Below are positions 33,548 to 46,648 of a DNA stretch of 64,000 nucleotides, piece by piece. This DNA comes from Apium graveolens (lineage: Eukaryota; Streptophyta; Magnoliopsida; Apiales; Apiaceae), in NCBI RefSeq assembly GCF_009905375.1, contig NC_133653.1, positions 99,623,261-99,687,260 on the forward strand, given 5' to 3'. The position numbers were made by a program, and so were the translations under genes. Below the pieces are notes generated by a model. The model was given only the letters and a program-made list of their open reading frames with translations, was not told the DNA's origin and did not search any database. Within the stretch, counting starts at the first letter, position 1, and the number at the start of each line of letters is the position of its first letter.

Positions 33548-33586
33548 AAGCATACGTGGACACACGTGGACATACGTGGACACACA
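33548..33586 (+). repeat. Short direct repeat ACGTGGACACAC
   Basis: Three copies of an ACGTGGACA(C/T)A unit, about 11-12 bases each, lie just inside the left inverted repeat. The ACGTG core resembles plant G-box half sites. A role in transposase expression is possible but not shown. Confidence 0.5.
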
Positions 33587-33917
33587 GAAGTTGTATTTGT
33601 TGAAAAAATAGGGAAATTATATTTTTTTAATAGATGTATACGATATACATGAAAATATCGGGTCAAATCCCTCATTTTGACATGACTGATTAGTGAATAG
33701 GGGAAGGGGCGAAAAACCCTAATTTCTTGAAGATGTGAAGTTTAATCCAAGCTCAACTGATGTAGACGAAGCACGGCCGTGAGTTATGAAACCCTAATTT
33801 CATTTCAACGATATTGTACATGAATAAGTTTAATTGAACTTTAATTTCATTTTGATTCAACATGAATGTTTTGTGTATCATTTGATTGAATTTGGTATAC
33901 TCGTTTTGTTGTGATTT

Positions 33918-36822
33918 GTGTTCAGTTTGTCTTATTTCGTGACTATTTATCTGCTTCACCATGGAGATTTGACCTCTCTTCCTAATGTTAGCTATATAGG
34001 GAGAAAAGTAGAAACCCTCCATAATGTTGATACTGATGTGTTTTCATTCCGTGATTTGGATGATTTTGCCGTGAAATACGATTATGATTCTTTTGCATTA
34101 GTTTATTTTAAGTCTGATGGGTCTAGTTTTAGGAATGGTGTTAGTCTATTATATGATGATGATACTGTGAGGGAAATGGTAGATTTACACAAACTATATG
34201 GTAAAATCTCATTGTTCGTAGACCATTTTGAGCTTGATAATCTGGTTGACATGCCTACAACCCCTACTGTACTTAATAACAAACAACTTGAGAGTAATTT
34301 GGATAATGAGGGTAATGGATCTAGTGAGGATGATCCTGAATATGATGCTGAAACTGAAACTGAATCTGATAGCGATGAGTCAGATAATGGTAGTTTATAT
34401 CTTGATAGCGATGAAGATGAAGAACTGAAAAGTATGAGGGTTAAGAAGAAGGACTTTAAGAAGAACTTGAATAATCCGGTTAAACTTCCAATAATTAACA
34501 GTGATGAATCAAATTTTAATTCTGATTCTCTTAGGTCTGAAGATTCTAGTAGTGAGGATGAAAACTATAGGATTGGATATGTTGGCCCTCCTAATCCCAA
34601 GAAAAGGAAGAAAAGACCTAAAACCATACATAACATTTCTGAAGAGGGATTCCACTAGGAAGTTGGACAGAAATTTGTGAACATTCAAGAGTTCAGGGAC
34701 TTGGTTAGGCAGTATGGGGTGACACATAAGAGAGGTATACAGTTTATAACTAGTGATAAACTAAGGTGTCAAGTGTCGTGTCAGGCTGAATGTCCTTTCT
34801 ACATGTGGTGTAGTAAGGACAAAGATTCTGAGAATTGCACCTTGAAGACCCTTAATCCCCTGCTCTACTAAACCCTACACTAACAAATTAGCTTCCATTA
34901 AGAAGCTCTATAAGATATATTGAGACAGAGTGAGGCAGAACCCACAGTGGAGGATAAAAAAGATGGCTGAGACCATAAAAAGGGATTTGGAAATAAATGT
35001 TTCCAGAATTAAAATAATCAGAGTGAGGAGAATGGCTTTAGAATGAGTTCATGAAGCTTTGAAAGCACATTATTCTAGGTTGAGGGACTTTGGACATGAA
35101 TTGTTGCAAAATAATTCTAGGAATACAGTGAAGATCTCAACCACCAGGTTAAATAAAACAGATCCACCTAAATTCAGAAGGATTTATGTATGGTACCATG
35201 CACTCAAGGCAGGATGGAAAGTAGGATGCAGACCAGTCTTAGGGCTAGATGGCTATTTCCTGAAAACAGTCTGCGAAGGCCAACTTTTATCAGTTATAGG
35301 AACAATACTGATATGTTGAAGAGGCTATTTTGGACTGCAACATGTGCTACCCACCCTGTGGCGCATAAGAGGGCAATGAAGTCTATTGAGAGACTTTCAA
35401 AATCTGCTCATGAATTTCTAAGCAAGTTGGATCCAAAAGTCTGGACAAAGGCTTTCTTCTCTACACATTCAGAAGCTGATAATGTTGACAATAATATGAG
35501 TGAATGCTTTAATGCTTGGATCATTAATGAGAGGTATACTTCAACAGAAATTTCATATTCTTTTATGCACTTCCTATCATCCATTATAACACAGTATTGT
35601 CTTCTTATGCTATCCAGGTATCAACCAGTTCTTACTATGCTTCAAGAATTGCATTTCAAGCTAATGACAAGACTTAGAGTTAAGAGGGATGATATGAGAA
35701 ACAGTGATTTCTAGGTGTGCCCAGTTATTAAAAGAAAAAGCTCGATAAACTTGTCACTGAGTCAAGAGGGTGGACAGCAGCATGGGATGGAGATAAGAAA
35801 TACCAAGTCAAATAGGGGACCAGAGCAGTGACTTTGGATTTGGACAAGAGGTCTTGTGAGTGCAGAGTATATGACCTCACATATGATCCTTGTGCACGTG
35901 TAATTGCTAGAATAAATGATAGAATACATAATCCTATTGATTATGTCTCTGATTATTACAAAAGGGAAGAAGACCTTGCTAGTTACAATTTCTCCATACA
36001 AGCAATGAAAGGGGAGTAATTCTGGACAATGCAATCATGTGAGGAGGTACTTCCTCCAGACATTCCCAAGAAGCTCAGAGGGAGGCCTAAAAAAATAAGG
36101 AGGAGAGAAGCTTGGGAAGGGGGTTCCAGAAGTCAAACAAGTCAAAATGTAGGGGGCATCCAGAGATTTAGTAACATGAGGGTAATGCATTATAGTGTAT
36201 GTGGTAGTGAAGGGCATAGAAAGAACAAATGTCCCAGTAAATCTCAACCACCTGTTGTGGAACCACCTTTGAGGGAAGAAACAGACCAAATTCATGAAGA
36301 GCCAGTCATGAAACCCCCTTTGAAGGAAGAATCTGTTAGAGATGAAGCTATAAGAAAGGAGGCACTGTCATTGAAGAGACACAACAATCATCAACTTCAG
36401 TGTCAAGGAAGCCTAGTATTATTGTTGGGGAATCTCAAAAGAGGGGAAAAGAATTAAGGAGACAGAAGTTGATGTTTAGGAGGCCTATACCTGCAAAAAA
36501 GGCACCTGAGAAACAATGTGACAAGCTAGCGTTCAAAGTGCCAAGGAAGAAACTACCTTTGGTTTTAGACAACAATGAAGATGGTAAGGATATGTGCTTG
36601 AGGGGAAATCAGTCAAGAGGCCTTGAAGATGCTATTAGAGGTCCGCTAGGTAATGTTGTTGTCTTTGAACCACTACCCCCTCACACTCCTTTCATGCTAG
36701 TTGGGTCAAGAACTTCTACAACTGCTGTAACCACATCTCAAGCACCAGCAACCTCTTCTCAGACTTCAAAGTCTTCTGCACCATCTGAAGCACCACCAAG
36801 GAGGAGTGCAAGGATGTTGTGA
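33918..36822 (+). pseudogene. mudrA: MudrA-type transposase (core deleted, frameshifted)
   Basis: A PB1-like N-terminal domain (33930-34230; VTIYLLHHGDL and LPNVSYIGRKVE) probably follows a splice acceptor, TTGTGTTCAG, at 33920. An acidic Ser-rich linker and a basic NPKKRKKRPK patch come next. A MudrA DNA-binding segment (34660-34871; CQVSCQAECPFYMW) has early stops. The catalytic domain begins with GLDGYFLKTVCEGQLL (first Asp, about 35245) but breaks at 35317. The region with the second Asp and the Glu is missing, and the frame resumes at LFWTATCATHPV (about 35325). A SWIM zinc finger (CECRVYDLTYDPCARV, about 35847) has Arg in place of the final His. An AT-hook-like RGRPKK (36078) and a damaged knuckle (VCGSEGHRKNKC, about 36200) follow. 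Confidence 0.88.
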
Positions 36823-36834
36823 AAGGAAAATTCA

Positions 36835-37209
36835 ACTTCAAAAATTCTAAAGATGAACCTGTCTTTCTAGAGGAAGATTAGAAGCTATTATGTTTATGTT
36901 TTCTATGTTTTAGACTTTTGTGTTATGTTCTAACTTATTTGCTTCTGGTATGTGGACCATTCTAGTACTTTTGTTAAGTTCCGGAGGTTGAAATATTTGC
37001 TATGGTTGTTGAATCTTTTGGTTGTACTTTTGTTTGTCCTCAAACTTTTCCAGTGAACTGTATCTTTTGTCTGTTGTCAAGCAATATATTTATGTCTACT
37101 CTGTTTTTGGTAAAATTCAGCTGAGGAGCCTTTATCATTACAAGTAAAAAATATTCCATTACATTCATTACATCTAACAACCATAATCCTTACATAACAT
37201 TCATTACAT
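36835..37209. other. Spacer between the two convergent MULE genes
   Basis: It contains the 3' end of the transposase gene and the 3' end of the GRF gene, transcribed toward each other. T-rich sequence follows the transposase stop. No other gene is seen. Confidence 0.5.
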
Positions 37210-37787
37210 TCAAGCAGTCTCATAGAAGAGCAAAGCCAACAATACAACAACCACAAACATTAATATCTTCAACTTTTTTGACAACTTCTTCATTTGATCT
37301 TGACTAGCCATAGTTAACTCAAGCAAATCCTTATTCTCAAATTGCAAAGCACTCTTTTCCTCTGTCTTTTTGCCAAGATCTTCTTCAACAAGTCTCATCT
37401 TCTCCTCCAAAAATATTCTTCTATGATTCAAATCCGTAATCACAGATTTGGCTCTTCCAGTAAAGTCTGCATCATACCATTCGAAAAATTCACAACCTCC
37501 GGACGCCTATGTTGAAGAATATTAGTTCATTTTTTTAATATTTCCTTAATGAAAATCAACCTTTAATGAAAATCAACCCATACATAGCTAGATGAAAATA
37601 AATTGAACACAAATATTACATTGGGTTTAGAAAACGTAAAAAAACGCATCCAAGGATTATTCAAAGACCCAGAGGTATAAATTCGAGCTCTTATCCCACA
37701 ACGACAACTTCTGTGCTCCCAATTTTTAACACAATTGCAAGAAGAACTACCGCTGCTTTTGGATATGGGGCTTTCAATTGTCTCCAT
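37210..37787 (-). CDS. GRF-type zinc-finger membrane protein carried by the MULE (two exons)
   Basis: Exon 1 is 37787-37620, with ATG at 37787. The intron 37619-37507 has AAT|GTAATA and ACATAG|GCG boundaries and the two exons join in frame. Exon 2 is 37506-37210. The product has 154 residues and no stop. Residues 28-70 match a GRF zinc finger: CRCG (28-31), TSGSLNNP (38-45), and GCEFFEWYD after the junction (60-68). The third cysteine and the GRF arginine region are changed (WMRFFTF), so metal binding may be impaired. A coiled coil (about 85-130) is followed by a C-terminal hydrophobic segment (ILMFVVVVLLALLFY) that looks like a tail anchor. Small plant GRF proteins with this layout are common. 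Their function is unknown. Confidence 0.75.
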
Positions 37788-37862
37788 ATTGAGATGCTAC
37801 ATGTACAAATAATTGAATTATACAAACTATTTTCTCAGTTTGGGGAAAAAACAAGAACCCTA

Positions 37863-37874
37863 ATATATATATAG
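37863..37874 (-). promoter_or_regulatory. TATA box of the GRF gene
   Basis: On the minus strand CTCTATATATATATTAG occurs about 80 bases before the ATG at 37787, between the right inverted repeat and the gene. Distance and sequence suit a plant core promoter. Confidence 0.6.
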
Positions 37875-37991
37875 AGAGACTCTAAGTCTGTAATTACAAT
37901 ACTATATAGCCGTTACAAGTGAATGAATGCCACATAACCTAAAACTATCCATTATAATACACGTAATAGGCCATGTCACTGATTTCATCTA

Positions 37992-38118
37992 GTCAACAGG
38001 TCAACTATGATGGAGTGTCATTATTATCCACTATAGTGGTACAAGTGATACCCCGATTACTAGAGTGAACCTTATGTTACATGCCTCTTAGTTCAGTGAC
38101 CAAAGTGATACTTAACCC
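37992..38118 (-). repeat. Right terminal inverted repeat of the MULE
   Basis: It is the reverse complement of 33391-33517 with about nine differences. It is followed by TATTCAAAA, the target duplication. Confidence 0.92.
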
Positions 38119-38122
38119 TATT

Positions 38123-38127
38123 CAAAA
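38123..38127. repeat. Target-site duplication, left copy (element C)
   Basis: CAAAA, repeated at 51851-51855. It is part of the right 10-bp duplication of the MULE, which proves C came later. Confidence 0.9.
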
Positions 38128-41100
38128 TGTAACACCCCCAGATCCGGGGTCGGGGATCCGGGTCGTCACGAGTTCCATTTCCCTTAATAACACCCAATCT
38201 TAATAATTACTCAACTACTCTGTACTGTGACCCCACAATAAACACACACACCACACGTTATAGTCTCAGAGATGAACATCCAAAAATAACCACAAGTCAT
38301 TTTATTCCATAATTATCTGCCAATACACCTTAAAAGGTTTTCTGAATAAATTTACATTTCTTTGCCATTATTACAATTCATAAATATAAATAAATCTGGT
38401 CCATCAAAAGTTGAAAGCCTAGCCTATTGGTAGTTCCTACCTCAGCTACGGCGGCATCAATGCTTCTAGAAAACTGCGGAACGTCTCCTAATCGCTTGCG
38501 AATCGGGAGCTTGGTTCTGTTCATCTTTTCTATCTGTTGTTGTGTGATGAAAGAAGAAAGCAAGGGTGAGCAGCAAGCCCACCAAAATAATATGTATAAT
38601 GATTAATAGTATATGAGTCTACTCATAATACTCATGAAAATCTTGGTCAAAAGAAATGAACCAAGTTTGATATCTTAATGCGATGAAGTCGCAAAATATT
38701 CAGTATATATACATATATACTTTTCAAAATATTGGAAGTCCTCTTCCATGCATAATATACACCAAGTCCCAGTGTATAACTGTATAAAAAAAATATCATT
38801 GCAAGGTGATCTCATATATCTAACCTTGTCTCAACGTTTTTCTGAAAATCTTTGTCATTCATAAGACAATTATTAATTAGATATAAGTTTAAAAGATGAG
38901 GTTACCAAATACCCCAATATACTTATATCTTTCCCAATACTACTTGAACTACCACCGTTCAAGTTATAATCAGTTTCAAAAGTTCATCACATAGATGAGA
39001 CTACAAGACAAGATTTGAATAGATTCAATCTTTGAAATATTATTGAATGAAATAAAGTTACGAGATACTTTATTTAGTCCCGATATATATATATCCACAT
39101 ATATATATCTCTTAAACATTTCCTGGAACCTCTGTTATGTAAAGTATGAACAGAGTTTGAAACACCCAATGAATTTTGGAAAGGAAATGAATTTTGGCAT
39201 AAACCCGATATCTCGCTGATCAGGCAAAGATACCAATAAGTAACCTTTTCTACCAGTAGATGGATGAATTCCTCACCGGTCATCACCCTGGCCGCATTAG
39301 GACCTCGCGCTCGACCGTACCCCGGTCCCTCACGCGTTGATGGACTGCCACCCAGCCACTTACACAATAATAGACCGTACCCCGGCCTGTCGCTTATGCC
39401 GACTCAATGAGATGGGCTTACTTCCCGAACGTTGGGCAAGTAATCAATTCATTTACCAAATCTGCAACCTCGTTGCGAATATAAAATACACCACAGAGCC
39501 GGATTCCCCAGGTTTTGAGCGAGTATTTAAATCCCCTTAAAAAGGAAGATCTTAAATATAAAAATGAGTTTTGGGATCCACTCTGACTTTTAAAAATCAT
39601 TTTGAAGACTCGAAAATACTTTAAAGAGTGTTTGGAGTAAGGCTGATTTAATGAAGTAAATCAGTCCCCAGAATTTTTAGAAGTGACTGAATATTATTAT
39701 TTAATATAATATTCCCATAAAGAATAATCTTTATAAAAATAATAGAAGTAGAAGTATTAAAACTTATACTTGAAACGAGTATTAAATAACCCAAGATATA
39801 CTTATATGAAAGTATTATCTTTATTTGAATAATCGAAAATAAGTTTGATTATTGACATCTTATTCTTTAATAAAATAAAGAATATATTTCAGCAAATAAT
39901 CGGAGTCATAGATCCTCAAATGAATATTCAAATAATATTCAATAATTAAAATAAGCTGAGTCATAATACCTCGAATGAATATTATAAATAATATTCATTA
40001 AATAAAATAAAAGGAGTCATAAGCCCTCGAATAATATTCGAAATAATATTCAAATATAAAATAGAGTTTAAAGTTATCGAATAAATCTTATTCGATTAAT
40101 AGTTTGGAAAACTATAACCATATATATATATGAATATATATATAAATAAATATCCATATCCATATATATAAAATCTACTCGGGATCCTCGACTCCCGGTT
40201 TTTGAAAACATTTTCACCTTTGAGTCCCTATACTAAGGGTATATGCAAGATACAACTATCCTCTAGCATAGGTATTATCAAATAAACCAACAGATATATA
40301 TCTCAAGAATATAAAACAGGCATGCATATATACCATATCACATGCTACAATATATCGCAACATTTGCTAAATAACAATCATGCAATATCACAAGATAATG
40401 CATAAACATACATTTACATCACAACAACAGTGTATCGGATAGAATACTTGCCTGAGCGACTGGGGTTACGAATGGCTCGGGACGAGTCTGGTAACCTATA
40501 AACAACAAGTAAGTTGGAATTAAACCAAAGTCACTTGTAAATCTATACTTTAACTAACTTAGACTCTAACGCTTGTTTTGCGCTCACTGATTCGCTTAAG
40601 TCACTCGGGTACCCTCGGCTCCACCATTTTTAATAATTTAACCTTTACGAGTTTTAAAGTGATTCCTTCGCGAGTGTCTTACCAACTGCCTAACACACTT
40701 ACCATAAATGTTTCACACATTAATTAACCCTTTTTGGTCTTTAACCTACATTCCAAAGTAAGGCGAGGGAAAAAGTTTCGTTCGCGAAACGCCGTTACTT
40801 GAAACGGTCGTTTCTCCTAAACCGTAAATCGGAATCGAACGAACTACATATCAAAACGAAGCTCGTAACATGAGCTATCTAAACATGGCAGTGGTCACAA
40901 TCTAGCAGGGGGTTCTCGGGTCCTAATGCTATGCACAAAAACAGTCCAAAGAAAATCGGACGTTACGACGGCTATGTTTACGCGATTACCAATGCTTAAA
41001 CTACTCCAATTAACCACCAACCAACTCATAACCATCAATACAACAAAACTTCACCTAAACCATACCACATCAGTCCATAATCTCCAAGGTTTTCAACTCA

Positions 41101-42202
41101 AACAACCACAATCAAGACCTATGAACTATAATCAAGCTTCAATTACCAAAACACTTCCAAATCAAACCAAACTACTAATAATCACAATCCATGCTTCTCA
41201 TTTCACAACACCAACCATTAAACTTACTAACAAATAAAGTAAAGGCTAGGGTTTGAAGTTTATATCTTCCTTGGGAGGTGTTAAGTTTCTAGGAAGCCTT
41301 AGGGAGCCTCCTACAAGCTTGATCTTTCCAAAGAAATCAAGAACACAAAGTTAGGCTTTGAAGTTTCTAAAAGTCCGATTTAAAGAACTGTAAAAATGAG
41401 GGTCTTACCATGATTATTTGGACGAGACTTGTGAACAAGAGTTGTAGGCCATCTCAATACCTTTCCAATGAGCTATAGAACACAATATTTGAGTGAGAAA
41501 TGAAGGAGATACAGCAGTTTTAGTGTTCTGATTCTGTTTTGGCCGAGAGCATGAAGAACAATGCCTTGGTTTCTTTTTGATTTTGATGAAAAATGATTTG
41601 CTTGGCTTGGTTGCTTGGTTTTTGTGCTTGCTTTAGTCAATTACCTTCTTGCCCTTGAATTTGTGTGGTTACAAAGCCACCACACCTCCTTCCTTCCCAT
41701 GTCATGCTTATGTCACCTTGCACATGTCATAATGCTCCCACTTGTCCACACCTTGTGGTTTGATGATGTCACAATCCCTGGCTTCTTGTACAAGCTTGTC
41801 TCTTGGTCACTTATTTGTTTTACGGTTCGCTTATCTTTCGTTCTCGTTTATCGTTTGAGGGATCATACCCGGGATCTTATTACTTAGGTTCCCTTAACCT
41901 TTCTCAATATATTATATTCCTTTTATGATCCTCTCCTATAATCCTTTAATTTAAATCCTTTTTATCCTGTTACCTTATACTCAATTCTCTCCGTATCTTG
42001 TGAATTTCCGGGAAAAATCAAAGTGTTCGGATTTGGATTCTGACGATCTTTACATACACTTATATCCCATATAAAGTACTAATAAAATCTCAGAATATCC
42101 ATATCAGAACCCCTACATAGTGTGGCATGAAAAGTTTTCTCATTCAGCAAAAACACTATTCATAAGGGTTTCAAAAATTTCCCAAAAATTGGGGTTATTA
42201 CA
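38128..42202 (-). repeat. 3' LTR of element C (4,075 bp)
   Basis: It begins TGTAACACCCCCAG and ends GGTTATTACA on the plus strand. Differences from the right LTR include C/T at about 38642, AACGTTG/AATGTTG near 39430, ACAGGC/AAGGC near 40318 (one-base indel) and GCTTAAAC/GTTTAAAC near 40994. All open frames inside are duplicated in the other copy and are not credible genes. Confidence 0.95.
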
Positions 42203-42217
42203 GTCTCCCCTCCTTAA
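42203..42217 (-). other. Polypurine tract of element C
   Basis: The minus strand reads AAGGAGGGGAGAC next to the LTR edge. Confidence 0.8.
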
Positions 42218-42218
42218 A

Positions 42219-42900
42219 AGGATTCCGTCCCGGAATCAGATAGAAAGTGAATAGGGATACTCTCTTAGCATTGCACTTTCTAACTCTCGAGTAAATTTTC
42301 CCACATTGTGGTTCTACCATCAAACTCTTACTAGTTTGATAACCCTTCTCCTAAGCACTCGTTCCTTTTTACTCTATACCCTTCCTGGTTGCTCCATATA
42401 GGTTACGTCTGGTTGCATGTCTATGCGCTCATATGCCCCTATTTGTCTGGCATCCGAATTACACTTCCATAACATTGATACGTGGAACACGTTATGAACT
42501 TGCTACAGGTTCGGGGGTAGGGCTAGCTCCTATGCTAACTTCCCAAACGTCTTAATATATCCAAGGGTCCAACAAATTGTAGACTTAGCTTTCCTTTCTT
42601 TCCGAACCTCATCAATCCTTTCCAAGGGATACCTATAACATTACTAGGTCCCCTATTTCATACTCTTTATCCTTTCGTGTCAAATCAACATACTTATCAT
42701 GTCCATCTTGGGCTACTACCAGCCGTCCTCTGATTAGATCTATCATACCCTTGGTCCTTTGGACTACTGCGGGTCCGAGCATCTTGCGCTCTACAACTTC
42801 ATCCTAACATAAGGGAGATCGACATTGTCTTCCTTCAAGGATCTCATAAGGCGACATCTCGATAATGACATATGATCTATTGTCGTAAGATAACTCAATC
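42219..42900 (-). pseudogene. Integrase C-terminus and chromodomain remnant of element C
   Basis: Reading the minus strand in changing frames gives MSPYEILEG, SPLCWDEV, TLGYIKTFGKLA, HNVFHVSML and a final ESAMLREYP, all aligned with the integrase end of element B (24186-24900). Many stops and shifts are present. Confidence 0.7.
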
Positions 42901-45900
42901 CGAATTAAGTGATCATTCCAAATTCTTTCAAGTCTATTACACAGACTCTCATCATAGCTTCCAATCATTAGAGCTCTTGCTTCTCAATACCCATTCTTTT
43001 CCAGTTCGTAATCGCTATCACCTTCCGTTCCTAATATTATACTGGTTATACTTTTGCTCGTTAGCGTTCTATAACCTTTTAATAACCACGTCAACCTTAG
43101 TATCACGAATGTGTTCCCATTCCGCATACTACCACCACTTCATTACTCCTTTTTTAGCTGTTTCTATTTTCGAAAGCTTAATCCTTCATATAGAAGTAAA
43201 AGAATTTATTGAGAGATCACTATGATCATGAACACTTGTTATCTCGCATAGTTAGTACAGAAGGTGGCCAGCCTTTAGTACTTGACAAGCAATTAAACAA
43301 TAGTTGGTATCCTACTAGGCTTCTATCACACAGATAGATAGTCATTCGGCAATACCTCCCCTTCTGGAAGGGTTGTTCTTCTCAGCTTACATGAAATGAA
43401 AAGAAGAGAAAAGAACGAATTGAAGAGAATTGTATATTCATATAAAAAATTTATTGCCATAAAATATCTGGCTTGGAATCTACCTCTGAACTATAGAGGT
43501 TTGTCATAGAAGAACAAAACATATATGTATTTATATCAACATCAAGTGTTATAGCATCGCATTTCACGTGCCTAAATATTTTTGCTATCCCGTCCATCAT
43601 TCTATGGACCCATGCTCTTCCTCGAGCTTATACACAATCACCTTTGAAACTCCCTCGACATCGAAAATCGAATCTGGGATCTCATTCTATACATCATCGT
43701 TACTAGAATTCTATGCTCGCACCGCAACCTTCCTCGTATAATAATACGACTCTCTTATTGATAAGAAAGAATAATAATTCACTAGGTAGATACTCTACTT
43801 AATTAGTCTATCAATGATAACTTATACACTACCACGACCCGATTAGTGGTACTCAATCTCAACACCCATTCCAATACAACTTTCACGGTTGTAATCAGCT
43901 CATTACTCACAGAATCATTGCTGCCTTACTATGGTCCACCATTGACCTACTGTAGTCATTCACGTTCCATGAAATCTTAATATCTAACCATACCGAGTCC
44001 ATACATGTCGTATCAAATCCTTCTAAGGAGTTAACATAACCACCAATCACAATTCATGAAGAACACTCCTGATCCTAACATACATACATGACATGAAGCA
44101 GATAAAAGTGTAGAAGAGTTTCAATCAAAGCAACGATAGCAGGTTAATACTATTCTTAATCATACGCCCTAAATAGAAGAATTAACTCAAGGGTTCATCT
44201 AGTCCTTTTTGAAACATGGTCCTGGCTTATCTCAAGATAGGACCTTCTAAGATAGATAGCCCGTTTATGGCGATTACACGAATTAAACCTTTACCAACTA
44301 CTATTACGGTTGGGTATTGCACAGTCATCAGAAGGAATGTCAATCTTCCAAACCATAATTCAACCTTCACATTTTTAACCATCATCACTGTATTCGTTTG
44401 GCACACGCGCCTATAATTATCCTCTTACCCTTAAAGTGTCGGCCACCTCTTTGGCCTTTCCTGATAGTAAAATTTCCTTACAGTCAATGTCATTTTAACC
44501 ACCTCCAAATAAATTTTCTACCTTATTTCCGATCACTGCTTGAGTGAAGATGTTTTCCTTAAAATCAGATGGGAAAAAAAATATCACCATTTTTCCATAA
44601 GTTATTGCCTCGGTCTTTAGAGGCTAATCACTGTCAAGACTGACTCTCAATCATACTTAGAACATTTTTTTTTATCTTAAGTCCTAATTGCCCTGAACAA
44701 TTTCGACCATTACTGGTTCGATCCATACTTTCTCGTGGTTTAACACGTGCCCCACTTGGCATCATTATAATTACGTCATATTTCCTTTATCCACATTTCT
44801 ATTCTTGAGAATTTTGAATATTACCTTTTTCCTTATAAAACCTCTGAGGTTATCCTTCAATCGTTCCTCCTGTATTCCCTAGATACAGGGCATATCACAA
44901 TACCATTTACTAATAGTAGAACCATTGTCTATATACTTCTGCAAAATTTCTCCACTGATTCTTAAAGGTTGTTGTTACCTTAACCCTTTCCCAATCATAC
45001 TGTCAAAACTCATACTGTCCCTATTAAGGGTGACATGCCAACCTTTATGCAGTCCCCTAGGATTCATTTTAAGTTACCAATGTTCTATCCTTAATTCCAC
45101 CTTTAAAAGGTACATGCATCCTTCCATGGATAAATCAAGTCATATATCCTTGATAGATTATCTTATTCATCATTCCCACCTCGATAGTCTATACCTAACT
45201 TCATAATAGCATCCTTATTCAAATTGAGGTCAATCCATATGGCCTCCAAAAGATAACAACGGTCATCCGCTTTTCTTTCCTGATTTGGTAATGATAACAT
45301 GGATGTTCTGGAAGATATTGGTCATGTTCAACGTGAACCTCTTCTTAACAGTTCCTTATTTACTTTTGTTGTTTATCTCAACAGTCATCTCAATGTTGGG
45401 ATATCCCTCATACCTGGCGTCTCCCTTTCTGGGTATCGAGCCACCGGTCTTACATTTCACATTATTGAAGGTCACTTCCTTCATCCAATTTTTCCTGATT
45501 TCTTACTTTCTTGTCTCCTCAGTCTATCCGTGTCTCAATATTTATCCTTCGAACTATCTCAAGGTTTCCTCGAATCCTCCCAACTTAAAGGGGGTACAAT
45601 ATATGTATCTCTTATGCCTTCACCCAGCAATTTTAACTCATGGTGGATCATCATCCTGACGATTACATGCTTTTCTATTTCTATTGCTATGAGTCTTTAG
45701 GGTTTCCTCATACCCAACTCCCTTATCATTCCTCAAACTCTATTGCCTTTATATTCCTTTCCACTTCAGTTTCTTTTTATTTTCCTTTTCTCTTATCATT
45801 ATTTCACAAATCAATCACAATATAAGCATTGATTTCAAACATCCCGTCATTCTGGATTCGTGTCCTCAGAACGAATCTTGACAACTTTTACAACTTAGAT

Positions 45901-46648
45901 TCATAATTTATCATACTTGTCTGCCTTTGTTCTGGCTCTAAAGCTTTTACACTATCTCCATAACCTTGGGAAGTACTTTCCTGAAAACAATTGACTGAAC
46001 TTAAATCAGTTTATTATAATCTCTTGCTCCGTGCCTTCCTTGGCCTTTCACCAGCGGGTGGTCTCTCTCTTAGGAGGGTAAGTGACAAAAACGGTCTTTT
46101 GTGGTTCATCAATCATTTAGAATTTCAAATGATTCCTATATTTCCTTTAGCCAGGCTCTTGCCTCGGCTGGGTCAGCCTGTTCCTTGGAACTCTGAGAGC
46201 TTAGCGATTTAAAGGTTATGAAAGAATTTCACACCACATTGTTTCCTCAGGGTGGTGGTTGGGGATAATAGTCTAAGTTCTGTCTAGACTGGTCTATAAA
46301 TTATCGTATAGGAGTACCGTCTCGGGTCTCCTTTCCTTACTCGACTTTCTGTTTCCTTAGTATGAAATGTTTCATCCTTCTCCCATACTTGGGGTTATCT
46401 TATACGTTAAAATCCTCATTTTCCACTTCATTATGTTATGGGTTCCTTCTATCTTGATGGCGACCTCCCTGACTATCACGTTCAGGGTTTGCTCTAAATC
46501 TTATTCCTCAAACTATGGCTCTCATCTAAGTTCTCATCCTTACGCTCTTGAACTTTCGGAACCCAAATTCTATAGGAATACCTCATTATTCCCTTATCAT
46601 CTTTCTCGGTATTAATCTCATATTTATTTGTTGGCTCTCTGCCTTCAC
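42901..46648. other. Degenerate interior of element C
   Basis: About 3.7 kb hold no domain I can recognise with confidence. T- and C-rich plus-strand frames here are probably shadows of decayed minus-strand coding sequence. A segment at 43380-43530, which is A-rich and ends TTTGTCATAG, looks unlike gypsy coding sequence and may be a foreign insertion. Confidence 0.45.

Larger units (their letters stand above)
33391..38118 (+). mobile_element. Mutator-like DNA transposon (MULE, 4,728 bp) with a GRF passenger gene
   Basis: Terminal inverted repeats of about 127 bp (33391-33517 and 37992-38118, about nine mismatches) begin GGGTTAAGTATCAC. The 10-bp target duplication is within the 9-11 bp typical of Mutator. 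A MudrA-type transposase on the plus strand is decayed and lacks most of its catalytic core. A two-exon GRF-type gene lies on the minus strand near the right repeat, as the second gene does in other two-gene MULEs. Confidence 0.93.

Noticed and set aside
37210..37443. A free-standing 77-residue coiled-coil membrane protein
   Set aside because: It is the end of the second exon of the GRF gene; splicing at 37507-37619 explains it better.
40926..41237. Thr/Asn-rich open frame, repeated at 50574-50885
   Set aside because: Both lie in the LTRs of element C and are duplicated only because the LTRs are; there is no domain and no conserved start context.
41615..41887. Hydrophobic open frame, repeated at 51263-51535
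   Set aside because: Also LTR sequence; the composition reflects T-rich DNA, not a membrane protein.
45285..45700. Two overlapping hydrophobic frames in element C
   Set aside because: They are plus-strand readings of decayed minus-strand gypsy sequence; no signal of coding is seen.
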